From NCBI GenBank assembly GCA_905204225.1, contig CAJKZK010000011.1, forward strand, positions 1 to 23,045: a DNA stretch of 23,045 nucleotides. The letters run 5' to 3'. Positions 6,723 to 15,371 of this stretch are shown one piece after another; the first letter of the stretch is position 1, and the number at the start of each line of letters is the position of its first letter. Below the pieces are notes generated by a model, which was given only the letters and a program-made list of their open reading frames with translations, did no database searches and was not told where the DNA came from. A program made the translations under genes and the position numbers. The DNA comes from an uncultured Bacillota bacterium. GTDB taxonomy: Bacteria > Bacillota_I > Bacilli_A > RFN20 > CAG-449.

Positions 6723-8393
6723 TTATTTGTCTTCCTTTAATGTGTTTTTAAAATTAATTAAGGCGATTTTAGCTTTAGCAGTTGATTCACCAAGTAATGA
6801 AGCAATTTCTTGAACAGCTGCCATTTGTTGATTAATAACTTCATCAGTTACTGAAATCATTTCTTGACGTAAAGTTTTCATTTTTTCATCATTTAGTGTT
6901 TCTAATGTGACATCTTTATAAATAGCAAAAGCCATTTTTTGATCTTTAACATAAGTAATTGAAACATCAAAATACATGTTCTTTTTGTCTTCATACACTA
7001 TTACAGAATTAATATTTTTTTCTTCATCTAACGCTACTAACAATTCTGGTAAATCAAATACATCTTGATAATATTTGCCTACAACATCGTTTCCCACATT
7101 TAAATATTCAACTGCACGCGAATTAATATCTAAAATATATCCTTTTTGATTAACACAAATTATACCATTAGGTGTATGTTCTATAATTTCATTAGAAATA
7201 GATTCTGCTTTATTTTTTAAATAAGGCATACAAAATTCTGGATCTGCAGTACCATTAAATACTGCAATAGCTTTTTCTCTACATGTTGGATACCCACAAG
7301 CTCCACAATTTATTTCATCTTCTTTTTTAAATTTAAAAATTCTTTCTAATATTTTTCTTATTTCTTCTTCAGTTGGTATTTTTTTATTTGTAACGATTGG
7401 ATCAAATTTACAATTTAAATCTATATTATAATTATCTTCATCATGATTTTTATCAATATTTTTCTTTACATATGATCTTAAAACAGCATTTGCTTTTATT
7501 GGTGAATAATTACTTATTTTACAAGGACCATTAATGCAGCCACCTTCACACATATTCATTTCAATAAAAACATGGTCAAGTTCTTCAATGTTCTCTAATG
7601 TTTGTCTTAATTCATTATCCCCATCAATTGATAATGAATCATAATTAGCTGGTAAAGTATCACCAAATGATTTAATTATACCTCTATTAATTGGATAAAA
7701 TCTTGCTAAATTTGTTTCATGATTATTACTTTCTTTTTGCTCAAAAATAATATTTTTTTCATCGAACATTGTTTGTAGTTCTTCAAAAGTTAAAGCATAT
7801 TCAACTTCAGGATAATTTAATGCTTCTTTCTTTTTAGCAATACATGGTCCAACAAAAACAATTTTTAATTCTTCATTATATTTTTGTTTTAATATTCTAG
7901 CAGTAGCAATCATTGGTGTTATTACAGGAGCAAGATATTTAATTGCATTAGGATAACACATTCTTAAAAAATCATTACTAGCAGGGCAACAAGAAGAAAT
8001 TAAAACTTTATATTTCCCTTCATCTAATAATCTTTTATATTCTTTAGTTACATATTTAGCCCCTAACGCCACTTCTTCAACATATTTAAATCCCAATTTT
8101 TTACAGCTATCAGCAAAAGAAAGAAAATTTTCAACATTAAAATTGCTAATAAATGAAGGGGCAACTATTAAAGCAACCTTATCATTTTCTTTAATTAAAT
8201 TTTTAACATTATCAACATCAGAATATACTTTTTTTGCATTTTGAGGACAAACATGAACACACTCTCCACATAATATACATTGATTTTCAATTATTTCTGC
8301 TTTATTATTTGTAAAATCAATTGCTTTGACTGGACAATGTCTTAAACAAGAATAACAATCTTTACAAGAATCTATATCAAACTTTAAAAACAT
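6723..8393 (-). CDS. hydS: Sensory-type [FeFe]-hydrogenase with PAS domain (HydS-like, group C)
   Basis: 556 residues. Order: two-cluster ferredoxin (C10/13/16/20 and C39/42/45/49); H-cluster domain with SSCCPAS at 133-139, VGPCIAKKKEA at 181-191 and MCEGGC at 281-286, giving ligands C136, C184, C282 and C286; a [4Fe-4S] motif CGACGYPTC with C388 (C363, C366, C371, C388); a PAS domain at about 404-495; and a C-terminal helical tail at about 500-556. Catalytic-site residues differ from HydA: PGW becomes PAS, MPC becomes GPC and MAC becomes NMC. These changes, the PAS domain and the adjacent phosphatase fit the group C hydrogenases proposed as H2 sensors. The upstream ferredoxin gene ends 5 nt before it, with the ribosome site GAGG inside that gene. 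H2 sensing is an inference from the family. Confidence 0.9.
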   Translation of the reverse strand: MFLKFDIDSCKDCYSCLRHCPVKAIDFTNNKAEIIENQCILCGECVHVCPQNAKKVYSDVDNVKNLIKENDKVALIVAPSFISNFNVENFLSFADSCKKLGFKYVEEVALGAKYVTKEYKRLLDEGKYKVLISSCCPASNDFLRMCYPNAIKYLAPVITPMIATARILKQKYNEELKIVFVGPCIAKKKEALNYPEVEYALTFEELQTMFDEKNIIFEQKESNNHETNLARFYPINRGIIKSFGDTLPANYDSLSIDGDNELRQTLENIEELDHVFIEMNMCEGGCINGPCKISNYSPIKANAVLRSYVKKNIDKNHDEDNYNIDLNCKFDPIVTNKKIPTEEEIRKILERIFKFKKEDEINCGACGYPTCREKAIAVFNGTADPEFCMPYLKNKAESISNEIIEHTPNGIICVNQKGYILDINSRAVEYLNVGNDVVGKYYQDVFDLPELLVALDEEKNINSVIVYEDKKNMYFDVSITYVKDQKMAFAIYKDVTLETLNDEKMKTLRQEMISVTDEVINQQMAAVQEIASLLGESTAKAKIALINFKNTLKEDK

Positions 8394-8398
8394 AATTA

Positions 8399-8647
8399 TT
8401 ATCCTCTAATTTTTTTTATTACTTTTTCTAAGAAAATTTCATCAATATTATTAATATTTACATTTTGTATTGGTTCTTCATCAATTAACATAGACACACC
8501 TTCTGCACATCTTCCTAAACAAAAAGAACCACATAATTCTACTTCATTAATTAATTTATTATCTTTAATTAGTTGCTGTAATCTTTCAATTACTTTTTCC
8601 GTTCCTTTTAGATGGCATGATGAGCCAATACAAATACATATTTTCAT
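8399..8647 (-). CDS. Thioredoxin-like [2Fe-2S] ferredoxin (NuoE-like small protein)
   Basis: 82 residues. The cluster ligands are CIGSSC (C6, C11) and FCLGRC (C43, C47), the CxxxxC...CxxxC pattern of thioredoxin-like [2Fe-2S] ferredoxins such as HndB and the C-terminal half of NuoE. The frame is open to 8677, but GGGAG about 7 nt before the ATG at 8645-8647 favours this shorter start, which places the first Cys in its usual position. First gene of the three-gene sensory hydrogenase unit, it probably exchanges electrons with the HydS-like protein encoded 5 nt downstream. Confidence 0.88.
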   Translation of the reverse strand: MKICICIGSSCHLKGTEKVIERLQQLIKDNKLINEVELCGSFCLGRCAEGVSMLIDEEPIQNVNINNIDEIFLEKVIKKIRG

Positions 8648-8668
8648 AAATTTTCTCCCATTAAGAAA

Positions 8669-8674
8669 ATTATA
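8669..8674 (-). promoter_or_regulatory. Possible -10 box of the sensory hydrogenase unit
   Basis: TATAAT on the minus strand, 21 nt before the ferredoxin ATG, giving a short leader like that of hydC. The region 17 nt upstream (TTTATT) is a poor -35. The gap between the carboxypeptidase stop and this gene (8648-8723) is the only place for a promoter. Confidence 0.4.
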
Positions 8675-8723
8675 CATGAAAAAATAATTTTAATAAATAA
8701 ATTTTTATCAATTAAATTGTACA

Positions 8724-9728
8724 TTAATAATTATTAACAATTAATATTTTTGAATATTTGCCACCTAAATATTCTGTATTATTTTTATCAATAAATGAAA
8801 TAGTTAATTCATTATTTATCTGGTTATAATAATATCTTTTAATACCTTTTTCTATATTATTATTTATTCTCATACCAATTATTTTATCAGTTATGAATAT
8901 GTATTGATTAATATAATTTTTACCTTTATTTAAAAAAATTATATATTTATATTTATTAAAATATGTTTCATATATTGATTTATGAAAATCATAATCATTT
9001 GAACATGCTAAACTAACCATAATTAAATATTGATGATTTTTTTCACTAGCAGTAATTAAAGTTCTTTTAGCTTTACTAGTATATCCTGTTTTTCCTCCTA
9101 TTAAATATTTATAATTTTTTAATAATTTATTTTTATTAATATATAAATGATTATTAAATCGATATTCTTTAGTTGAAATAATTTCTTTAAATAATTCATT
9201 ATTCATACAATATTTCATTAATAAAGCCATATCATATGCAGTAGATATATTTCCTTCATCATATATATCAAGTCCACAAGGATTAGAAAAAATGGTATTT
9301 TTCATTTGTAATTCTTGAGCTTTTTTATTCATTTTTTCAACAAATAAAGATGTGTTTTTTTCAACAATTTCACTTATTGCGTAGCTAGCGTCATTCCCGC
9401 TTCTTAACAATAATCCATATACTAAATCAATTAAGCGATATTGTTCATTTTCTTTTAAATAGATGGAGCTTCCTTCAATGTCACAGTTGCTTTTTTTTAT
9501 GCTAAATGTATAAAATATTTTTTTACTTTCAAGGGCCAAAATAGCAGTCATTATTTTAGATATTGATGCGACTGATCTTTTTTCATGAAAATTTTTGCCT
9601 TCTAATACATCACCATTATAACCATCTATTAATATATAACTTTTGCATGCATAATTTTGATATTCTACATTTGGATTAATTACTTGAACAGTAGAAATAA
9701 GCATTATTAAACTTAAAAATAGTTTCAA
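8724..9728 (-). CDS. D-alanyl-D-alanine carboxypeptidase (penicillin-binding protein, PBP5/DacF-like)
   Basis: 334 residues with an N-terminal hydrophobic signal segment (about 3-16). It is an exported serine peptidase that trims the terminal D-Ala of peptidoglycan stem peptides. The three penicillin-binding motifs are complete: SISK with nucleophile S55 and K58, SGN at 110-112, and KTG at 213-215 within GGKTGYTSKAKRT. It is shorter than typical PBP5 proteins (about 380-440), with a short C-terminal part after the catalytic domain. The predicted start is TTG (9726-9728), with GGTGAT about 7 nt upstream; no ATG fits without losing the signal peptide. Both the ribosome site and the start lie inside the hairpin and T run that end the rsmG transcript. 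DacF-like proteins act in spore cortex formation, but a vegetative role is equally possible. Confidence 0.9.
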   Translation of the reverse strand: MKLFLSLIMLISTVQVINPNVEYQNYACKSYILIDGYNGDVLEGKNFHEKRSVASISKIMTAILALESKKIFYTFSIKKSNCDIEGSSIYLKENEQYRLIDLVYGLLLRSGNDASYAISEIVEKNTSLFVEKMNKKAQELQMKNTIFSNPCGLDIYDEGNISTAYDMALLMKYCMNNELFKEIISTKEYRFNNHLYINKNKLLKNYKYLIGGKTGYTSKAKRTLITASEKNHQYLIMVSLACSNDYDFHKSIYETYFNKYKYIIFLNKGKNYINQYIFITDKIIGMRINNNIEKGIKRYYYNQINNELTISFIDKNNTEYLGGKYSKILIVNNY

Positions 9729-9761
9729 AAAAACATCACCATTAAATTAGATGATGTTTTT
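9727..9761 (-). terminator. Terminator after rsmG, overlapping the carboxypeptidase start
   Basis: Minus-strand arms AAAAACATCA (from 9752-9761) and TGATGTTTTT (from 9729-9738) form a 10-bp stem with a 13-nt loop and end in a run of seven T. It lies 15 bases after the rsmG stop. The last T residues are part of the TTG start codon of the next gene. The stem is AT-rich, so termination may be partial. Confidence 0.65.
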
Positions 9762-9776
9762 AATTATTTTATTCAT

Positions 9777-10478
9777 TTATAAAGGTTTATTTTTTATTTT
9801 TGAATAATTACGAGGATATTTTTTATCAACATCTTTATTCAGTTTTATAAAAATATTAATTCTATTGTCTAAATCAGTAATTAAATTAATTTGTTGAGTT
9901 TTAATAACTACAGAATTTAATATTTTTAAAGCATTATTAGCTTCTTTAATTTCTTCATTACCTTGTTTTCCTTTTAAAGCAATAAATATACCATTTACTT
10001 TAATTAAAGGCATTATTAATTCTAAAAGGATATTTAATCTTGCAACCGCTCTAGCAGTAGCATAATCAAATTTAGCTCTATAAGTAGATAAATCTTCTGC
10101 TCTAGCATTAATTACTTTAACATTTTTTAATTTTAATTCATTAATTACTTTATTTAAGAAAGTACATCTTTTTGTTAATGGTTCAACTAATGTAATTTGA
10201 CATAATGGATAACCAATAGCAAGTACTAAACCAGGAAAACCTGCTCCAGACCCTACATCTACAAGTGTTTTATTATTTAATTCTAAGCAAAAAGAAAATA
10301 ATAATGAATCATAAAAATGTTTTTCATATACTTCTTCTTCTTCAGTAATAGCAGTCAAATTTATGACTTTGTTAGTTTCATAAAGTAAATGATAATATTG
10401 ATCAAATTGTTTCATTTGATCTAATGATAATGATAAACCATTTTCTAGACATTTATTATAAAAAGTTTCTTTATTCAT
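9777..10478 (-). CDS. rsmG: 16S rRNA (guanine527-N7)-methyltransferase RsmG
   Basis: 233 residues, about the usual length. It transfers a methyl group from S-adenosylmethionine to G527 of 16S rRNA. The SAM-binding loop is VDVGSGAGFPG at 73-83, preceded by NLTAITEEEEVYEKHFYDSL (40-59), a hallmark of RsmG. The C-terminus has the family ending KYPRNYSKIKNKPL. The ATG overlaps the last 8 nt of mnmG (ATGAATAA), with AAGG inside mnmG, so translation is coupled. The mnmG-rsmG pair is common in bacteria, but here it follows the suf genes rather than mnmE and precedes no parA or noc gene. A terminator follows. Confidence 0.95.
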   Translation of the reverse strand: MNKETFYNKCLENGLSLSLDQMKQFDQYYHLLYETNKVINLTAITEEEEVYEKHFYDSLLFSFCLELNNKTLVDVGSGAGFPGLVLAIGYPLCQITLVEPLTKRCTFLNKVINELKLKNVKVINARAEDLSTYRAKFDYATARAVARLNILLELIMPLIKVNGIFIALKGKQGNEEIKEANNALKILNSVVIKTQQINLITDLDNRINIFIKLNKDVDKKYPRNYSKIKNKPL

Positions 10479-12342
10479 GTGAATTAACCTTTTTTATGTA
10501 AATAATAAGTTGTGCAATATCAGCAGGGTTTACTCCAGAAATTCTTGAAGCTTGACCAATAGTTAATGGTTCAACTTCACTTAATTTACTTCTTGCTTCT
10601 AGTGCTAAGCCACCAACTAAATGATAATTTATATGTGGTGGTATTTTCATTTCATCAAGTTTCAATAATCTATTTGCTTCTTTTTTTTCTTTTTCAATAT
10701 AGCCCTCATATTTAACAAGTATTTCTAATTGTTCTTCACCAGTTTTATCAAGTCCTTGTTTAATTGGAGCGTATTTTTTTATCATATCAAATGTTATACC
10801 AGGTCTTTTTAATAAGTTGCTAACACTTATTCCACCTTTAAAATTATCAATACCAAGTAAAGCCATTTCTTCTACCATTGTTTTATTTCCAGATAGAATT
10901 GTTTTTTCTAATATATCTTTATTTTCTTTAATTAAATTACATTTATTTAAAAAGCGTTGATATTTTTCTTCACTGATTAATCCTACTTTATAGCCATATT
11001 TCATTAATCTTATATCTGCATTATCATGTCTAATTAATAATCTAAATTCTGCTCTTGAAGAAAGTAATCTATATGGTTCTTTAGTTCCTTTATTTATTAA
11101 ATCATCAATCATTACCCCTATATAAGATTCATCTCTTCTTAAAATAAGTGGTTCTTCATTTTTAATTCTTAAAGCTGCGTTAATTCCTGCCATTAAGCCT
11201 AATCCAGCTGCTTCTTCATAACCTGATGTACCACATATTTGTCCACCACAATAAAGGCCAGGCCATTTTTTTACCATTAATGTTGCATCAAATTGTGTTG
11301 GATAAATAGCGTCATATTCTATTGCATACGCATATTTTAATATTTCAGCATGTTCAAGGCCATTAAGTGAATGCACCATTTGTAATTGGATGTCTTCTGG
11401 CATTGAAGTTGAAAATCCTTGTAAATATATTGAATCAGTATGTATTGATTCTGGTTCTAAAAATAATTGATGTCTTTCTTTATCAGCAAATCTTACAATT
11501 TTATCTTCAATTGATGGGCAATATCTTGGGCCAACACCTGTAACTATTCCTCCATACATTGCTGAAGATAATAGATTATCTTTAATAATTTGATGTGTTT
11601 TAGCATTTGTATAAGTTAAATAACATTTTATTTGTTTATTTAATGGTATTGATTCTTTATTGTTATAAGAAAAACATAAATTTCCTTCCATACCATATTG
11701 AGGAATCAATTTATCATAATCAATTGAAGAAGATTTAATTCTTTGAGGAGTACCTGTTTTTAATCTTAAAATTTTAATACCCATTTCTTGTAATTTAGGT
11801 GATAAACCATGAGTAGATTTTTCACCATCTGGTCCTTTATCATATGCTTGATGTCCTACTAAAACTCTAGCTTCCATATATGTTCCAGTAGTTAAAACTA
11901 CGGCTTTAGATGTTAAATCTTTATTATCTACTTTTACTCCAAATACTTTATTTTCATCATGTAAGATATCATTTACCATACCTTCTAATAAAGTTAGATT
12001 TTCAGTATGGAAAGCATATTCTTGCATTATTTTAGGGTAATCCAATTTATCTTCTTGCGCTCTTAAGCATTGAACACCAGGACCTTTACCAGTATTTAGC
12101 ATTTTTATTTGTAAAGCTCCTTTATCAGCACCTTTACCCATCATGCCACCTAATGCATCTATTTCTCTAACAACTATGCCTTTAGCAGATCCACCAATAG
12201 ATGGATTACATGGCATGTTTGACATTTTATTAAAATTAAGAGTTATTAAACATGTTTTCATTCCCATATGAGCAGCTGCCATAGCTGCTTCCATTCCAGC
12301 ATGTCCACCTCCTACAACGATAATATCATAATCGTAATTCAT
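10471..12342 (-). CDS. mnmG: tRNA uridine-5-carboxymethylaminomethyl modification enzyme MnmG (GidA)
   Basis: 623 residues. This FAD enzyme works with MnmE to modify the C5 position of the wobble uridine (U34) in tRNAs. The FAD-binding motif IIVVGGGHAGMEAA lies near residues 7-20; NMPCNPSIGGSAKG and YRLLSSRAEFRLLIRHDNAD are MnmG signatures, and the C-terminal helical domain (HINYHLVGGLALEARSKL) is present. The frame extends to a TTG at 12351, but the ATG at 12340-12342 is preferred: it begins 1 nt after the sufB stop (TAA-T-ATG), with AGGAAG 11 nt upstream, and places the N-terminus as in the family. It is co-transcribed behind sufB and overlaps rsmG by 8 nt. mnmE is not in the window. Confidence 0.95.
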   Translation of the reverse strand: MNYDYDIIVVGGGHAGMEAAMAAAHMGMKTCLITLNFNKMSNMPCNPSIGGSAKGIVVREIDALGGMMGKGADKGALQIKMLNTGKGPGVQCLRAQEDKLDYPKIMQEYAFHTENLTLLEGMVNDILHDENKVFGVKVDNKDLTSKAVVLTTGTYMEARVLVGHQAYDKGPDGEKSTHGLSPKLQEMGIKILRLKTGTPQRIKSSSIDYDKLIPQYGMEGNLCFSYNNKESIPLNKQIKCYLTYTNAKTHQIIKDNLLSSAMYGGIVTGVGPRYCPSIEDKIVRFADKERHQLFLEPESIHTDSIYLQGFSTSMPEDIQLQMVHSLNGLEHAEILKYAYAIEYDAIYPTQFDATLMVKKWPGLYCGGQICGTSGYEEAAGLGLMAGINAALRIKNEEPLILRRDESYIGVMIDDLINKGTKEPYRLLSSRAEFRLLIRHDNADIRLMKYGYKVGLISEEKYQRFLNKCNLIKENKDILEKTILSGNKTMVEEMALLGIDNFKGGISVSNLLKRPGITFDMIKKYAPIKQGLDKTGEEQLEILVKYEGYIEKEKKEANRLLKLDEMKIPPHINYHLVGGLALEARSKLSEVEPLTIGQASRISGVNPADIAQLIIYIKKVNSHE

Positions 12343-12343
12343 A

Positions 12344-13726
12344 TTAACCAATGCTTCCTTCCATATCCATTTTAATAAGTCTATTTAATTCAACAGCATA
12401 TTCCATAGGTAATTCTTTAGAAAATGGTTCTATAAAACCCATGATAATCATTTGAGTTGCATCTTTTTCAGATAAGCCTCTACTCATCAAATAAAATAAT
12501 TGTTCTTCATTAATTTTTGATACTGTTGCTTCATGTTCAAGAAATGAAGTATTGTTATTAACTTCATTACTAGGAATTGTATCAGAAGCAGAATAATCAT
12601 CTAAAATAAGAGTATCACACTCAACATGAGATTTAGAATTATTAGCATTTGGTCCAATAAAGACCCTTCCACGATAATTAGCTACACCACCATGTTTTAC
12701 AATTGATTTAGAAATAATAGTGGATGTTGTATTATCTGCTAAATGTATCATTTTTGCACCTGCATCTTGATATTGATTTTTATCAGCTACAGCAATAGAT
12801 ATACATGTTCCTTTGGCTCCATCACCTGCTAAAATACAACATGGATATTTCATATTAGTTTGAGAACCAATATTACCATCAATCCATTCCATTAATCCAC
12901 CTTCATGAACATAAGCTCTTTTAGTAACTAAATTAATAATATTATCAGACCAGTTTTGAATGGTTGAATATCGGCATCTGGCACCTTTTTCAATAATTAT
13001 TTCCACAACAGCAGCATGTAAAGATTCCATTGAATATATTGGAGCAGTGCAACCTTCTACATAATGAACATCTGCACCTTCATCAACAATAATTAATGTT
13101 CTTTCGAATTGTCCCATTTTTTCATTATTAATTCTAAAATATGATTGTAATGGTTTTTCAAGTTTTACACCTTTAGGAACATAAATAAATGATCCTCCTG
13201 ACCAAACAGCGCCATTTAAAGCTGAAAATTTATTATCTCTATAATTAACAACTGTGTTAAAATATTTTTTAAATAATTCAGGATATTGTTTTAAAGCAGT
13301 GTCTGTATCTAGAAAAATAACTCCTTTTTCTTCAACTTCCTTTAGCATATTGTGATACACTACTTCTGATTCATATTGAGTAGAAACACCTGCCAAATAT
13401 TTTTGTTCTGCTTCTGGAATTCCTAATTTTTGGAAAGTATTTTTAATAGTTTCAGGAACATCATTCCAATCTTTTTCAACTTTTGCAGTTGGTCTTATAA
13501 AATAAGTAAATGAATCAAAATCTATTTTAGATAAATCTGGTCCAAATTTTGGTAATGGTGATTCTAAAAAGTATTTTAATGATTTTAATCGGAATTCAAG
13601 CATCCATTCTGGTTCTTGTTTTAATTTTGAAATTTCTCTAACAACTGCTTCTGATAATCCTTTATCAGTTTTTAATATAGAAACATCTTTATTTTTAAAG
13701 CCATATTTATAATCGTTTTCTTCCAT
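12344..13726 (-). CDS. sufB: Fe-S cluster assembly scaffold SufB
   Basis: 460 residues, the normal length. SufB is the main scaffold subunit of the SufBC2D complex, where [4Fe-4S] clusters are built. Signatures: YVEGCTAPIYS (C226), STIQNWSDN (254-262), SHVECDTLILDDYSASDTIP with C370 (the position of the conserved cluster-associated Cys405 of E. coli), LEHEATVSKI (396-405) and LFYLMSRGL at 410-418. It begins 1 nt after the sufU stop, with AGAAGG about 11 nt before the ATG, and is followed 1 nt later by mnmG. It is the last suf gene of a canonical Firmicutes sufCDSUB order. Confidence 0.97.
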   Translation of the reverse strand: MEENDYKYGFKNKDVSILKTDKGLSEAVVREISKLKQEPEWMLEFRLKSLKYFLESPLPKFGPDLSKIDFDSFTYFIRPTAKVEKDWNDVPETIKNTFQKLGIPEAEQKYLAGVSTQYESEVVYHNMLKEVEEKGVIFLDTDTALKQYPELFKKYFNTVVNYRDNKFSALNGAVWSGGSFIYVPKGVKLEKPLQSYFRINNEKMGQFERTLIIVDEGADVHYVEGCTAPIYSMESLHAAVVEIIIEKGARCRYSTIQNWSDNIINLVTKRAYVHEGGLMEWIDGNIGSQTNMKYPCCILAGDGAKGTCISIAVADKNQYQDAGAKMIHLADNTTSTIISKSIVKHGGVANYRGRVFIGPNANNSKSHVECDTLILDDYSASDTIPSNEVNNNTSFLEHEATVSKINEEQLFYLMSRGLSEKDATQMIIMGFIEPFSKELPMEYAVELNRLIKMDMEGSIG

Positions 13727-13727
13727 A

Positions 13728-14162
13728 TTAATTTTTTCCTTCTAATATTTTATTCATACCATTCCAGCCAATAGTTGCACATTTAATTCTAGCAGCTTGT
13801 CTAGATGTATTCATAAAAACAATTGCTTCATCAAGAATTGAAGCATCATATTCTTCTTCATGAATCATTGCTAAATAATTTTTTATAATTTCATTAGCTT
13901 GTTCAATTGTTTTTCCTTTTAATAATTCACTCATGATTGATGTTGATGCTTTTGAAATTGCACATCCAATTCCATGCCAACATACATCAACTAATATATT
14001 GTTTTCAATTTTTGCTTGAACATATATTTTATCTATACATGAAGTTGAATCCATATAAACAGTTTTATAAGCAGGATCTAATTCTTCACGAAAATTTCTT
14101 GGATTTGTATAATGATCCATAATGATTTCTCTCATCATTTCTTGGTTAATTGAAATAGGCAT
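13728..14162 (-). CDS. sufU: Zinc-dependent sulfurtransferase SufU
   Basis: 144 residues. SufU accepts persulfide sulfur from SufS and hands it to the scaffold. The zinc ligands of B. subtilis SufU (C41, D43, C66, C128) are matched by C42, D44, C67 and C128: STSCIDKI (40-46), HGIGCAISKAS (63-73) and RIKCATIGW (125-133). The usual CGD motif is CID here, so the middle Gly is replaced while the ligands are kept. The ATG overlaps the end of sufS by 17 nt, with GGAG 9 nt upstream inside sufS. This tight coupling fits the SufS-SufU working pair. Confidence 0.94.
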   Translation of the reverse strand: MPISINQEMMREIIMDHYTNPRNFREELDPAYKTVYMDSTSCIDKIYVQAKIENNILVDVCWHGIGCAISKASTSIMSELLKGKTIEQANEIIKNYLAMIHEEEYDASILDEAIVFMNTSRQAARIKCATIGWNGMNKILEGKN

Positions 14163-15369
14163 CTAAAAAATCTCCACCTTTCTTACATGCTTCAATAAAA
14201 GCATCAATTTCTTCAAATGTGTTATAAAAATATAATGAGGCTCTAACTGTAGCTTCAGTATTTAATTTATGTAACAAAATTTTTGCGCAATGTTGACCAG
14301 ATCTTAGTGCAATACCATAACTATTAAATAATGATGCAGTATCTTGAGCAAATACATTTTTTACATTAAAAGTAATAATTCCTGAATCAGCATTAGGATT
14401 ATACAATATAATGTTATCTAATTCTTTTAATTTTTTTATTGCATAATCATGAAGTTCTTTTTCATAAGAATGAATATTATCCATTCCAATGTTGTTTAAA
14501 TAATCAATGGCAGCACCTAGGCCGATAACACCAGCAATATTTTGTGTACCTGCTTCAAATTTTAAAGGAGGTTCTAAATAGCCAATATTACCACATGTAT
14601 CAAATTTTGTGTTCATACCACCACCAGTTAAAACAGGATCTAATTCATCTAATAATTCATATTTACCATAAAGGACTCCTACTCCTGTTGGTCCACACAT
14701 TTTATGACCAGAAAAAGCTAAAAAATCCACATCTAAATCTTTTACATCTACTTTCATGTGAGGTACAGATTGTGCTCCATCAAGAATAAATAATGATCCG
14801 TTTTCGTGAATTATTTGAGAAAATGTCTTGACATCGAATTCAAAGCCTAAAACATTAGTAATTTGAGCTAAAGAAACTATTTTAGTATGAAGTGTTAAAG
14901 CTTTTTTTAAGTTTTCAACAGTCAATCTTCCTTCATCTGTCAATTCTATATATTTTATTTTGCAATGAGTTTTTTCACTTAATTTAAACCAAGGTAAAAC
15001 ATTTGAAGCATGTTCTGCTTCTGTTATTAATATTTCATCATCTTCAGTTATGTTTTTTAAGCCATGCGCTATCATATTTAGTGACATGGTTGTTCCTGAA
15101 GTAAAAACTATTTCATTGGTATTAGCATTTATAAATTTAGCAACTTTTTTTCTTACATTATCATAAGTTTCATCAACTTTATGAGCAATATCATAATCAC
15201 CTCTATGTGCATTAGCACAATAATTTTTATAATAATCTTCTATTGCATCAATTACGCATTGAGGTTTTAATGTTGTTGCTCCATTATCAAAATAAATTAA
15301 TGGTTTATTTTGCATTAATTTGCCTTGTAACATAGGGAAATCTAATCTTATTTTTTCAACATCAAGCAT
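14146..15369 (-). CDS. sufS: Cysteine desulfurase SufS
   Basis: 407 residues. A PLP enzyme that removes sulfur from L-cysteine as a protein persulfide. Visible residues: DNGATTLKP at 28-36, EAEHASNVLPW with H120, LDGAQSVPH with D197, SGHKMCGPTG with the PLP lysine K223, SGQHCAKILL with the persulfide cysteine C361, and R376 in TVRASLYFYN. These are the group II (SufS/CsdA) features. The start sits 2 nt after sufD, with AAGGAG formed by the last codons of sufD. The 3' end overlaps sufU by 17 nt. Confidence 0.97.
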   Translation of the reverse strand: MLDVEKIRLDFPMLQGKLMQNKPLIYFDNGATTLKPQCVIDAIEDYYKNYCANAHRGDYDIAHKVDETYDNVRKKVAKFINANTNEIVFTSGTTMSLNMIAHGLKNITEDDEILITEAEHASNVLPWFKLSEKTHCKIKYIELTDEGRLTVENLKKALTLHTKIVSLAQITNVLGFEFDVKTFSQIIHENGSLFILDGAQSVPHMKVDVKDLDVDFLAFSGHKMCGPTGVGVLYGKYELLDELDPVLTGGGMNTKFDTCGNIGYLEPPLKFEAGTQNIAGVIGLGAAIDYLNNIGMDNIHSYEKELHDYAIKKLKELDNIILYNPNADSGIITFNVKNVFAQDTASLFNSYGIALRSGQHCAKILLHKLNTEATVRASLYFYNTFEEIDAFIEACKKGGDFLDAYFN

Positions 15370-15371
15370 AA

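Noticed and set aside
8648..8677. Upstream ATG for the small ferredoxin
   Set aside because: GGGAG lies just before the ATG at 8645-8647, and the extra residues do not fit the family.
8724..8745. TTGTTAATAATTATTAA resembling half of a Rex operator
   Set aside because: It is the coding end of the carboxypeptidase gene (VNNY-stop), and the second half does not match the Rex palindrome.
9727..12342. Possible replication origin, because mnmG and rsmG often lie near oriC
   Set aside because: No DnaA-box cluster, parA, noc, dnaA or rpmH was seen; the pair is embedded in the suf operon.
12343..12351. TTG start for mnmG nine bases upstream of the ATG
   Set aside because: It overlaps the sufB stop, sits too close to AGGAAG, and the ATG gives the normal MnmG N-terminus.
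14544..14789. Plus-strand open frame opposite sufS, and similar ones at 1391-1591, 5997-6179, 13937-14122, 18252-18449 and 20496-20690
   Set aside because: They lie inside well-supported genes in other frames, with low-complexity translations and no ribosome site; they are shadows of the real genes.
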